Origin: Okeanomitos corallinicola TIOX110
Lineage (GTDB): Bacteria > Cyanobacteriota > Cyanobacteriia > Cyanobacteriales > Nostocaceae
Assembly: GCF_038050375.1 (NCBI RefSeq)
Contig: NZ_CP150886.1
Location: 3,637,318 to 3,701,317 of the forward strand
Reading direction: 5' to 3'
Length of the DNA: 64,000 nt
Every line of letters starts with the position of its first letter. The stretch's first letter is position 1. The notes below the pieces were generated by a model. It was not told the origin of the DNA and did no database searches. It was given only the letters and a program-made list of their open reading frames with translations. Below are positions 18,678-27,366 of the stretch, piece after piece. The position numbers and the translations under genes are program-made.

Positions 18678-20606
18678 ATGAGTATTATTACACTACAATC
18701 AGTTAAAAAAGATTTTGGGATCAAAGAAATTTTAAAAGATGCCACATTTAGTATTGATACTAACGATAAAGTTGGTTTAATTGGTACTAATGGTTCTGGT
18801 AAATCTACCCTATTAAAAATGATAGCGGGACTAGAATCAATTGATAGCGGACAAATTTTAACTAACTCCGGTGCTAAGATTATCTATTTACCTCAACAAC
18901 CAGATATCGTCGAAAATCTCACAGTTTTAGAACAGATATTTGCTGATAGTGGTGAACACACAACTTTAGTAAGAGAATATGAAGAACTCACTGATAAATT
19001 AGCTCATTATCCTGAAGATAGTGTGTTAATGTCCCGTTTATCTAATGTGATGCAGCGCATGGACTCAACCGGTGCATGGGACTTAGAAACTAATGCTAAA
19101 ATCATTCTTACTCAATTAGGAATTACCGACTTTGATGTGAAAGTTGGCACTTTATCAGGAGGTTATCGAAAACGTATTGCACTAGCAACAGCTTTATTAG
19201 CTGAACCAGATGTATTACTAATGGATGAACCTACAAACCATCTGGATGCTTTATCTGTGGAATGGTTACAAAGTTACTTAAACCGCTTTCGCGGAGCATT
19301 ATTTTTAATTACTCACGACCGTTATTTTTTGGATAAAGTAACTAATAGAATTATCGAAATTGATCGTGGTGATATTTTCAGTTATTCTGGCAATTATTCT
19401 TATTATTTAGAAAAGAAAGCTTTAGCAGAAGAATCTGCTGTGAGTAGTCAACAGAAACATCAAGGTGTATTACGTCGAGAATTAGAATGGTTAAAAAGAG
19501 GGCCAAAAGCCAGAAGCACCAAACAAAAAGCGAGAATCCAACGCATCGAAGCTATGAGAGAAACTGAGTTTAAACAAACTCAGGGTAAAGTTGATATTTC
19601 TACAGTTGGCCGGAGAATAGGTAAAAAAGTTATTGAACTGAATAATATTACCAAAGCCTATAACAACAGAACTTTAATTAATGACTTTACCTACGAATTT
19701 AGTCCTGAAGATAGAATAGGAATTATTGGTGGGAATGGTGCTGGTAAATCAACTTTAATGAATATTATCACCGGATTAATTCAACCAGATTCTGGGACTG
19801 TAGAAATTGGTAGCACTATTCACATTGCTTATTTTGATCAACATTCTGAAGAATTGCTATCAGCAGTTAATGAAGATCAGCGCGTGATTGACTACATTAA
19901 AGAAGAAGGGGAATTTATCAATATCGCTGATGGCACAAAGATTACCGCTTCCCAAATGTTAGAGAGATTTTTATTTCCTGGAAGTCAGCAATATGCACCT
20001 ATTAATAAACTTTCTGGGGGAGAAAAACGGAGGTTATTTTTGTTGCGTTTGCTAATTAGTGCGCCGAATGTTTTGATTTTAGATGAACCTACAAATGATT
20101 TAGATGTACAAACACTAGCGGTTTTAGAAGATTATTTAGAAGATTTTTCTGGTTCTGTAATTGTAGTTTCCCATGATCGGTATTTTTTAGACCGAACTGT
20201 GGATACTATTTTTGCATTAGAAGAGGGTGGAAATTTAAGACAATATCCTGGCAATTATTCGGTTTATTTAGATTATAAAAAAGCAGAAGAAGCAGCACAA
20301 CAACAGGAAGCAGCTACTACCCAAGAAAAACCCAAAAATAATACTGAGGAAAAATCCAATTCTTCAGAAGTAGAACCTAAAAAACGTCGTCGCTTATCTA
20401 ATTGGGAAACAAAAGAATTTGAGCAGTTAGAAGGTAAAATTGCCCAGTTAGAAGCAGAAAAAGCAGCAGTGGAAAAAGAACTACTGAATGTTTCTCCAGG
20501 CAATTATACCCAAGTGCAAAAGTTATATGAACAGGTAGAAGCACTCAAGCAAGCTGTGGATGCAGCTACAGAACGCTGGTTAGAATTAGCGGAAATGGAT
20601 TCTTAA
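18678..20606 (+). CDS. ABC-F family ATPase (Uup/EttA-like)
   Basis: A 642-residue protein with two ATP-binding cassettes and no membrane domain, which defines the ABC-F group. The first cassette has Walker A LIGTNGSGKSTLLKM, signature LSGGYRKRIALA and Walker B VLLMDEPTNHLD; the second has IGGNGAGKSTLMN, LSGGEKRRLFLL and VLILDEPTNDLD. The interdomain linker (ALAEESAVSSQQKHQGVLRR region) and a C-terminal coiled coil (WETKEFEQLEGKIAQLEAEK) resemble Uup more than EttA. ABC-F proteins act on ribosomes to rescue or regulate translation; Uup also binds DNA. It is followed at once by an IS-like remnant. Confidence 0.93.
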   Translation: MSIITLQSVKKDFGIKEILKDATFSIDTNDKVGLIGTNGSGKSTLLKMIAGLESIDSGQILTNSGAKIIYLPQQPDIVENLTVLEQIFADSGEHTTLVREYEELTDKLAHYPEDSVLMSRLSNVMQRMDSTGAWDLETNAKIILTQLGITDFDVKVGTLSGGYRKRIALATALLAEPDVLLMDEPTNHLDALSVEWLQSYLNRFRGALFLITHDRYFLDKVTNRIIEIDRGDIFSYSGNYSYYLEKKALAEESAVSSQQKHQGVLRRELEWLKRGPKARSTKQKARIQRIEAMRETEFKQTQGKVDISTVGRRIGKKVIELNNITKAYNNRTLINDFTYEFSPEDRIGIIGGNGAGKSTLMNIITGLIQPDSGTVEIGSTIHIAYFDQHSEELLSAVNEDQRVIDYIKEEGEFINIADGTKITASQMLERFLFPGSQQYAPINKLSGGEKRRLFLLRLLISAPNVLILDEPTNDLDVQTLAVLEDYLEDFSGSVIVVSHDRYFLDRTVDTIFALEEGGNLRQYPGNYSVYLDYKKAEEAAQQQEAATTQEKPKNNTEEKSNSSEVEPKKRRRLSNWETKEFEQLEGKIAQLEAEKAAVEKELLNVSPGNYTQVQKLYEQVEALKQAVDAATERWLELAEMDS

Positions 20607-20617
20607 ATGAAGAATTG

Positions 20618-20800
20618 ACATACCTCCTCGTCCTAAAGGAGCGAGGATTCCTTGACACTTCGCTGGGATGCGCCACAAGTGGTCTTACCGTCCCTCCATG
20701 TCCGTTTAGAGTCTCCCAATGCCCTATGGCGACTATACCTAAATTTTACCATAAAGCCGTCCTAGAAGGACGGGGCTTGTATCCCATTCTTTTGGTCAGG
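20618..20800. mobile_element. IS200/IS605-like remnant (terminal hairpin sequences)
   Basis: No transposase survives, but the segment has two end-like hairpins: CTCGTCCTaaAGGAGCGAG around 20627-20645 and CCGTCCTagaAGGACGG around 20757-20773. The latter lies in the context AAGCCGTCCTAGAAGGACGGGGCTTGTATCCC, which I associate with the 3' ends of tnpB elements in cyanobacteria. It probably derives from the right end of an IS605/tnpB unit or is a non-autonomous derivative. The family cannot be fixed without a search. Confidence 0.5.
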
Positions 20801-20843
20801 GAAAACAAGGGAAGATTAATCACCCTATTTCCTATTCCCTGAT

Positions 20844-21218
20844 TTATGAATTATTTACATCTTCACCATAGCAAGGTTGATCAACATTCATTACCCAGGG
20901 AATACCATTATTGACTGGTGAACTAATACTAATTTTAGCTTTGTTAGCAAACAGCTTTAACTTCTCTGCTAAATAGGGAACATTAATCATGATATTTTGG
21001 TAACTTTCTATATCATGACAAACCATGATTAACATTAAAATACCACCATTAACCTTGAAATACCAATGGCAATTGGATAATACAATGCGAACTATATTAT
21101 CACATCCTTGGAAAAAGCGTTTTTTCGTGACTTCTTCCAGTTGACTCATTAATACTTCACTGATTTGCATAGTTTTATAGGTAGGCAAATCATCTGGGGA
21201 TAGGTGTGATTTAGTCAT
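20844..21218 (-). CDS. Hypothetical protein
   Basis: A 124-residue protein without a family I can name. It has a Thr/Pro N-terminus, a helix (YKTMQISEVLMSQLEEVTKKRFF), strands (IVRIVLSNCHWYFKVNGGILMLIMVC) and a last segment with isolated Cys residues. The translation start has AAGGA nine bases upstream, and codon use looks like that of neighbouring genes, which argues it is real. It lies between the IS remnant and the response regulator, separated from the latter by 240 bases. It could be part of the photosensor operon or independent. Confidence 0.5.
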   Translation of the reverse strand: MTKSHLSPDDLPTYKTMQISEVLMSQLEEVTKKRFFQGCDNIVRIVLSNCHWYFKVNGGILMLIMVCHDIESYQNIMINVPYLAEKLKLFANKAKISISSPVNNGIPWVMNVDQPCYGEDVNNS

Positions 21219-21456
21219 ATAATTTAGTCCTTTTTGAAAAGAACAAGATACTAACGTAATCTCTTTTATTCTGGATAATCAGGTTTTAAATTACGTCAGG
21301 TTTTGAGATATTCCAATCTAACAATCGTTCACTCCCTTATCACTGTTTATATAGTTGATTTTTGATTTCATCTAATTTTCCACATATTTTCTTTAGCAAT
21401 TGATATACAAAAATATATAAACTTTTGTGTGTGAATGGTTAGGAATTAAGAGATGA

Positions 21457-21831
21457 TTACCATTGCAGAATTTCTGTAATTCTTTTCACAAGAGTAAAGG
21501 GATTAAATGGTTTAGTAATTACTCCTTTAACTCCTAAACTTTTATATAATTCTAAATCTGAATTTTGTACTTTAGCAGTCATAAAAATCACTGGTATTTT
21601 TTGGGTATTAGGGTTATTTTGCAAGTAACCAAATAAAGTTATTCCATCTATTTCTGGCATCATCACATCTAAAAGTATTGCATCTGGTTTTTCTGTTTGA
21701 GCTAACTTTAAACCTTGATGAGCGCTGTCAGTAGTTAAAACTTGCCAAACACTGAATTCTTCTAGACAAGTAGAAATCAGGAATCCCAAATCAGCTTCAT
21801 CATCTATGACTAAAATACTTTTTGCTGTCAT
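21457..21831 (-). CDS. Single-domain response regulator (receiver only)
   Basis: A 124-residue CheY/CpdR-like receiver without an output domain. The acidic pocket is IDDEAD at the N-terminus, the phospho-acceptor is Asp55 in LLDVMMPE, the switch Thr is at residue 85 (FMTAK) and the invariant Lys at residue 107 (ITKPF). It starts two bases after the stop codon of the phytochrome kinase gene, so the two are almost certainly translationally coupled partners; the kinase would phosphorylate Asp55. The output partner is unknown. Confidence 0.95.
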   Translation of the reverse strand: MTAKSILVIDDEADLGFLISTCLEEFSVWQVLTTDSAHQGLKLAQTEKPDAILLDVMMPEIDGITLFGYLQNNPNTQKIPVIFMTAKVQNSDLELYKSLGVKGVITKPFNPFTLVKRITEILQW

Positions 21832-21833
21832 TT

Positions 21834-24800
21834 TTATTCTCGGTTGCTAATTTTACTGACTAACTTAGGGATAGAAAAATAAAAAGTGCTACTTTTCCCT
21901 AAAACACTTTCTGCCCAAATTTTACCTCCATGCTGTTGGATAATGTTACGACAAATAGCTAAACCTAAACCTGTTCCTCCTTTTTCCCGTGAATCAGTAG
22001 CATCTATTTGTTGAAACTTACAAAAAATGCTTTCTAACTTATCTTTAGGAATGCCTCTACCTTGATCTTGAATTTTAAATAAATAGCTATCTGGCATTTC
22101 TTCAACACTTAGTTTGATTGTAGTATGAGGAGGAGAAAATTTAATGGCATTACTAATTAGGTTGATGAGAGTTTGCAAAATTCTATCTACATCTACCCAA
22201 ACTTGGCCAGAACCGGGTAATATCTGTAAACAAATATTTTCTTCTTGGGCTTTTGTTTGCATGGATTCCACTGCATTGCTGATCAGTTTCATAGCATCGC
22301 AGGATTTTTTGTGCAGGATAAATTTGTTAGTTTCTAGTCGTTCTAAATCAAGAATGTCATTTAATAATCTGGTTAAACGTTCTGTATTACTAGACGCAAT
22401 CTCTAATATTTTCTGCATTTTTTCTGGTTGATTTCTAATGCTACTAGTAGTTAGTAATCCTAAAGAACTACGAATAGATGTTAATGGAGTTCTTAGTTCA
22501 TGACTGACTATAGATATGAACTCATTTTTCATTTTATCCATTGCTTGTTCATCTGTAATATCTTCGATTGTGCCGACATATCCCAAGAATTCATTAGCAT
22601 CAGAAAAAATGGGAACGGCAATCAGCCGACAAATACGAATAGCTTTATTTTCATGGACAAAACGTATTTCTGTAGAGAGTTGGTGATGTGTTGATACTCC
22701 AGCATTCCACTGAGGTAAAAATACTTCTAAATCTTCAGGATGAATAAAATTTATCCAACTATTTCCTAATGATTGTTCCAGGGTAAAACCACAAATTTGT
22801 TGACAGCTAGAATTGTTATAGAGCATTTTTCCTTGAGAGGATGTTTTAAAAATACCTACAGGTGCAAATTCATTGAGAGAACGAAATAAGTTTTCGCTCC
22901 CTCGTAAGGCTGTTTCTATTTGCTGACGTTCTATTAGTTCTTGTTCTAATTGCTGATATAGTTCCGATTGTTGAATGGCAATGCCTACTTGTGTTGCTAA
23001 TTGTTGGAGGAAATCAATTTCCCAAGGTTGCCAGTTTCTTGGTGTCTCACATTGGTTGCTAACTAATAATCCCCATAGGGTTTCTCCCCGAAAAATGGGA
23101 ACTACTAAGTGAGCTTTGATCTGAAATTGGGCTAGTAAATCACGGTAACATTTTGTTAGGTCTGCTGTATAAATATCTGCTATTGCTTGAAAGTCGGTTT
23201 GTTTGTATTTTTGTTCACGAGTTTCCATGAAGCAAGTATCTTCAATTTTGACATTTAAGGCAGAATTCCAATCATCACTAACAGATTCCACCACAATATA
23301 CCCACTATAGTCTGGCTCAAAGCGATAAATAAATACTCGATCTGCGTGGATAAATTCGCGTACTTCGGTGACAGCAGTGTTGAGGATTTCATGCAGATGC
23401 AAACTTTGACGAATGCGTAATGCGATCGCCATTACCAGTTGCTGCTGTTTAACTTGCTGTTGTAATGCTGCTTGAGAGTTTTCTAATTCTAAAGTTCTTT
23501 GTTTGACTCTGTTTTCTAAATCTAAATTCAGTTCTTGCAGTTGAATTTCGGCTAATTTGCGTTTACGAAGCTCGTCGTAAACATCACTAATTTCTACTAC
23601 TGTTCCTAAAAATCGTACAGCTTCACCTACATCGTTTAAGAAAAATTTACCTCTACCTTGTAGCCAATGGCTACTACCATCAGGCCAAACCACACGAAAA
23701 TCTTGATAATAATCATGCTGTTCAACTAAGGCCTGATTAATAGCTAAATCCACAGATTCCCGATCTCGTGGATCAATCAATGATTTAAAACCCTCATAAG
23801 TATCTATAGAATCTAGTTCTACTAACCCAAACAATTGATTATGACCAATAGACCAAACAATATGATTTTGCAATAAATCCCAATCCCATACTCCCATTTT
23901 TGCTGATTGCAAAGCCAGCATTAATTGCTGATGAATTTTAGAAATTTTCTCTGATTTTTTAAAAACTAGACCCACAATTATATTTCTTAATTCTTGGACC
24001 ACTTCAATTTCGCATCTGTCCCAAGGTAAAGATTTTAGTTTTACTGTTTCTTGCCACAAATCAAAGGATTTCCGGGGAGATAACTGAATATTTCCATCAG
24101 CATTTATTTCCACTGGTTTATGAGGATTTCCCGCCCAATTTACAGTTTGCATTACTTCAGAACGAAACCATAAAATATATTGTTTATGTTCCTGAGAAAT
24201 CATGACTGCCAACAAACCACTAGCAACATTTGTAAAATTTTCTGCTGTTGGGTAAATTTGAGGCAAACAATCTGTTACATACATATAATCACTTGCACAT
24301 TGATTAAAAATGTAATTATTCAGATATTCCAGAATATTTTTTACTTCCTTTAAGATAGGAGTTTTACCAATCATTTTGATATTTTCTGCGTTACAAACTA
24401 CTACTCCTTGGGCTGTGACTAATTCCAAAAGTTGACTTCTGTTTTCAATTAAAGCTTCTATCCAATCATCATCTTCAGTCAAATTATTTAATAAATTAGA
24501 TAAAATTTTCTGCAAAATTAATTTGTGTGCCAAATACTCATTTTCTTCTTTAGCAGCTATTTCCATAGGAATTACCCTACCCAGTAATTCGCAAGCTGTA
24601 CGTAATTTATAACTAATATATTGAGGGGATAAATAATGATGACAAGCAATTAGACCCCATAATTTTTGCTCTCTAATTAAGGAAATTGACATAGAAGCAT
24701 TCACACCCATATTTTTCAAATATTCAATATGTATAGGTGAAACACTTCTTAAGACACTCCCACTTAGATCCAAGGGTTGATTATTAACTGAATTGTCAAT

Positions 24801-25505
24801 AGATATTAGTTTTACAGATTGATAATTCACATCAGGAATTAAACGCAAAACATTAAGAGTATATAGTTTTCTCGCTTGCTTAGGTATGTCCGAAGCTGGA
24901 TAATGTAAACCCATAAAAGAATCTAAGCTTTCTAACTTATCTTCTGCTATGACCTCACCTGCACCTTGAGGATCAAACTTATAAACCATGACTCGATCAA
25001 AGCCTGTTAAATTACGGATTTCTTTGACCATATTTTGGCAAAATTCATCCAAACCTACTAATCTCTGCATCTTGCAAATAATAGGTTGTACCAATTTATA
25101 AAAAGTCAGAAAATCATTTATTTTACCACTAACAGGTTCTAATTCTATAACTATTAGCTCATCTGATTTATGAATTATGCCATCAAAAGTTTTTCTACCT
25201 TTTTGGGTATGAATATATAATTCTAAAGGATTAATATTTTCGGAAATTTCTGCTAAAGATTTTTTGATTAGCTGAATTTGCGAGTTATTAAACAATATTT
25301 TTAGAGTTTTACCTAATATATCTTCAGGAGGGATACCCACGATTTCAAAAGTATTCTGACTAATTTGAATAATATTTAATTTAGGTTCTTGGCAAACTAT
25401 CATAATACCATGAGGTTGAATTGAACCAGGTATATGAATCGGTTCTTGATCACAATTACTTACATCTACTGGTGTATTTAAGGGTAAAAAATTATCTTGG
25501 TTCAT
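21834..25505 (-). CDS. Hybrid phytochrome/cyanobacteriochrome sensor histidine kinase
   Basis: A 1223-residue kinase. Order: PAS (about 20-130), GAF (140-310) and PHY (320-500) of a phytochrome; PAS (520-640); a coiled coil; a second GAF (700-865); PAS (885-990); HisKA with phospho-His1002 in SIVSHELRTPLTS; HATPase (1110-1215). The first module is BphP type: Cys18 precedes DQEPIHIPGSIQPHG, Asp206 lies in PASDIP, and the Cph1 chromophore Cys is replaced by Ile258 while His259 remains. The second GAF has DTCF (Cys758) and TKCYRDLL (Cys786), the two cysteines of DXCF cyanobacteriochromes. It is followed by a coupled receiver gene. Binding of two bilins is inferred, not shown. Confidence 0.93.
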   Translation of the reverse strand: MNQDNFLPLNTPVDVSNCDQEPIHIPGSIQPHGIMIVCQEPKLNIIQISQNTFEIVGIPPEDILGKTLKILFNNSQIQLIKKSLAEISENINPLELYIHTQKGRKTFDGIIHKSDELIVIELEPVSGKINDFLTFYKLVQPIICKMQRLVGLDEFCQNMVKEIRNLTGFDRVMVYKFDPQGAGEVIAEDKLESLDSFMGLHYPASDIPKQARKLYTLNVLRLIPDVNYQSVKLISIDNSVNNQPLDLSGSVLRSVSPIHIEYLKNMGVNASMSISLIREQKLWGLIACHHYLSPQYISYKLRTACELLGRVIPMEIAAKEENEYLAHKLILQKILSNLLNNLTEDDDWIEALIENRSQLLELVTAQGVVVCNAENIKMIGKTPILKEVKNILEYLNNYIFNQCASDYMYVTDCLPQIYPTAENFTNVASGLLAVMISQEHKQYILWFRSEVMQTVNWAGNPHKPVEINADGNIQLSPRKSFDLWQETVKLKSLPWDRCEIEVVQELRNIIVGLVFKKSEKISKIHQQLMLALQSAKMGVWDWDLLQNHIVWSIGHNQLFGLVELDSIDTYEGFKSLIDPRDRESVDLAINQALVEQHDYYQDFRVVWPDGSSHWLQGRGKFFLNDVGEAVRFLGTVVEISDVYDELRKRKLAEIQLQELNLDLENRVKQRTLELENSQAALQQQVKQQQLVMAIALRIRQSLHLHEILNTAVTEVREFIHADRVFIYRFEPDYSGYIVVESVSDDWNSALNVKIEDTCFMETREQKYKQTDFQAIADIYTADLTKCYRDLLAQFQIKAHLVVPIFRGETLWGLLVSNQCETPRNWQPWEIDFLQQLATQVGIAIQQSELYQQLEQELIERQQIETALRGSENLFRSLNEFAPVGIFKTSSQGKMLYNNSSCQQICGFTLEQSLGNSWINFIHPEDLEVFLPQWNAGVSTHHQLSTEIRFVHENKAIRICRLIAVPIFSDANEFLGYVGTIEDITDEQAMDKMKNEFISIVSHELRTPLTSIRSSLGLLTTSSIRNQPEKMQKILEIASSNTERLTRLLNDILDLERLETNKFILHKKSCDAMKLISNAVESMQTKAQEENICLQILPGSGQVWVDVDRILQTLINLISNAIKFSPPHTTIKLSVEEMPDSYLFKIQDQGRGIPKDKLESIFCKFQQIDATDSREKGGTGLGLAICRNIIQQHGGKIWAESVLGKSSTFYFSIPKLVSKISNRE

Positions 25506-25844
25506 ATATTACCCGCTTAGTAAAGAATATATGTTAAAAAATTTTTGAGCATAGATAGTTTATAGACATGATAATCAAAAAATATCATCGTTAACGACAT
25601 AATTAATAACTCCCTAAATTTATATATCTAAATATAGAAAAATATAACTTAATCATCTATCTAAAGCTAGATTAAAAGATTGTTTTGGGTTAGCTTTTTA
25701 TTATAGAAATCAGAGTTAGTAAAATATATATTTGTAGAAGTTGGTTTAAATAATTGATTAATGCTCTATATAAACAGTGTCAATTGCAGTTTTAATTTAA
25801 GATTATTGATTACCAGCAATAAAAATATATATAATGGAGCGATT
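25506..25844. other. Divergent intergenic region of the photosensor kinase and psiE-like gene
   Basis: About 340 very AT-rich bases containing the promoters of both divergent genes. I see no further gene or strong hairpin. A GGAG ribosome binding site at 25835-25838 belongs to the psiE-like gene. Confidence 0.4.
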
Positions 25845-26294
25845 ATGCCAAAACGCATACTTGTAGAAGTAAATAGTTGGTTTCAACGTGATAGAATCGT
25901 CCGTAATTTAGAAATTTTTCAAGATATTATTGTTATTTCGCTTTGCGTGGGTTTATTTTGTGTAATGTTGATCAGATTAGGGGATATGTTCATCTCCTTT
26001 TTAAATCCCTTAGATTTAAGACAAGTAACATCTGATATTTTGTTTATCTTGATACTTGTAGAATTATTTAGGCTATTAGTAGATTACATCCAAGAACATA
26101 GTATATCCGTCGGTGCTGCCGTAGAAATTACCATTGTTTCTGCATTAAGAGAAATTATTTTACGAGGTGTATTAGAAATTCCTAATGACCAAATTTTTGG
26201 GATTTCTGTATTTTTATTAGTTTTGGCAGCAATCTTTATTGCTAGTCCTTGGATAAATAAGTTATTGGGACAAGTCAAAATGAGTGAAGATTAG
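25845..26294 (+). CDS. PsiE-family membrane protein (phosphate-starvation-inducible type)
   Basis: A 149-residue inner-membrane protein with about four transmembrane segments (IIVISLCVGLFCVMLI, SDILFILILVELFRLLV, an amphipathic VEITIVSALREIIL, and IFGISVFLLVLAAIFIA). The central segment ILVELFRLLVDYIQEHSISV and REIIL match the PsiE family. The start at the ATG at 25845 has a strong GGAG six bases upstream; an in-frame ATG at 25761 lacks one. PsiE is induced by phosphate starvation in E. coli, but its function is unknown. It is divergent from the photosensor kinase. Confidence 0.75.
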   Translation: MPKRILVEVNSWFQRDRIVRNLEIFQDIIVISLCVGLFCVMLIRLGDMFISFLNPLDLRQVTSDILFILILVELFRLLVDYIQEHSISVGAAVEITIVSALREIILRGVLEIPNDQIFGISVFLLVLAAIFIASPWINKLLGQVKMSED

Positions 26295-26394
26295 GAATTT
26301 TTTAAAATTAAAATGCACATTGTTAATTAAATTAATCCTGTTAATTGTTATTCCTGCATAATTCAGAAATGCAGGAATTTAATTTCAGCCATAG

Positions 26395-27222
26395 CTAAGG
26401 TAGAATAAACCCATATTTTTTAAATACAGCTTTGGCTGGTTCACTAGATAAGAACTCGGTAAAATTCTTAGCTGCATCAATATTTTTACTACGTTTGATT
26501 ATTGCTAAGGGATAGATAATAGCCGAGTGATATTTTTCATCTGCTGCAACAACAACTTTGACTTTATTAGAGATTTTGGCATCAGTGGCATAAACTAACC
26601 CAGCATCAGCATTTCCACTTTCTACAGATGCTAAAACTTGACGGACATTTTTAGCGTAAACCAGTTTTGATTTTAGTTTGTCCCACAGGTTTAATTTTTG
26701 CAATACTTGTTGTGCATATTGTCCAGCCGGTACGCTTCTAGGTTCACCGATGGCTATTTTTCTAACTTTTGTATCTGGGAGATTGTAGAAACTACTAATA
26801 CCAGAAACATTATTTGGTACAATTAAAACTAGACGGTTTTTAGCAATAACTACACGACTACCAGGTAATAAAAGATTTTTTGCCTCCAAACCATCTACTT
26901 GCTTTTTAGCCGCAGAGATAAACATATCTACAGGCGCACCTTGTTCTATTTGTCTTTGCAAAGCACCAGACGCACCAAAGTTGTAATTTATTTTGATGTT
27001 TCCTTGACTTTGTTGGTAAAGAGGCTTAATTTCTTCCATCACATCTTTCATACTGGCAGCCACAGAAATAAGTAGGTTGGTATTTGACTGCCCTACTACG
27101 GGGACTGAAGTCACGGTTGGTAAGCCAATTACTACAAGCATTGTGGTTAATGCTGTCGCAATTAATGTGAAAAATTGTCGTCTTTTGATGGAAAAAAGAG
27201 GGTTTGAGGAATTTTTTCGCAT
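26395..27222 (-). CDS. modA: Molybdate ABC transporter substrate-binding protein ModA
   Basis: A 275-residue periplasmic binding protein. The N-terminus has an Arg-rich stretch and a hydrophobic segment (FFTLIATALTTMLVVIGLP) that acts as a signal peptide. The mature protein begins near NLLISVAASMKDVMEEI, the typical ModA start, followed by NFGASGALQRQIEQGAPVDMFISA and IAIGEPRSVPAGQYA. An in-frame TTG at 27258 would add 12 residues; I prefer the ATG at 27222. ModB and ModC are not adjacent, so the permease and ATPase must be encoded elsewhere. Molybdate uptake matters for nitrogenase and nitrate reductase, consistent with a diazotroph. Confidence 0.87.
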   Translation of the reverse strand: MRKNSSNPLFSIKRRQFFTLIATALTTMLVVIGLPTVTSVPVVGQSNTNLLISVAASMKDVMEEIKPLYQQSQGNIKINYNFGASGALQRQIEQGAPVDMFISAAKKQVDGLEAKNLLLPGSRVVIAKNRLVLIVPNNVSGISSFYNLPDTKVRKIAIGEPRSVPAGQYAQQVLQKLNLWDKLKSKLVYAKNVRQVLASVESGNADAGLVYATDAKISNKVKVVVAADEKYHSAIIYPLAIIKRSKNIDAAKNFTEFLSSEPAKAVFKKYGFILP

Positions 27223-27366
27223 AAAATCAAAAAATTGATCCCAACTAAAAAAGTGCAATGGTAGGAAATTCTTACCAGTTAAGTTGGTATATCTTCACAT
27301 ACTTGTATTGGAAAAAATGTGTTTGATTTGACGATTTACGGTTGGTAAGATCCGAAAAATTCTTGC

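Noticed and set aside
20615-20842. 75-codon frame (MTYLLVLKERGF...) downstream of the ABC-F gene
   Set aside because: It is read across the IS605-like remnant; the peptide is a translation of repeat DNA.
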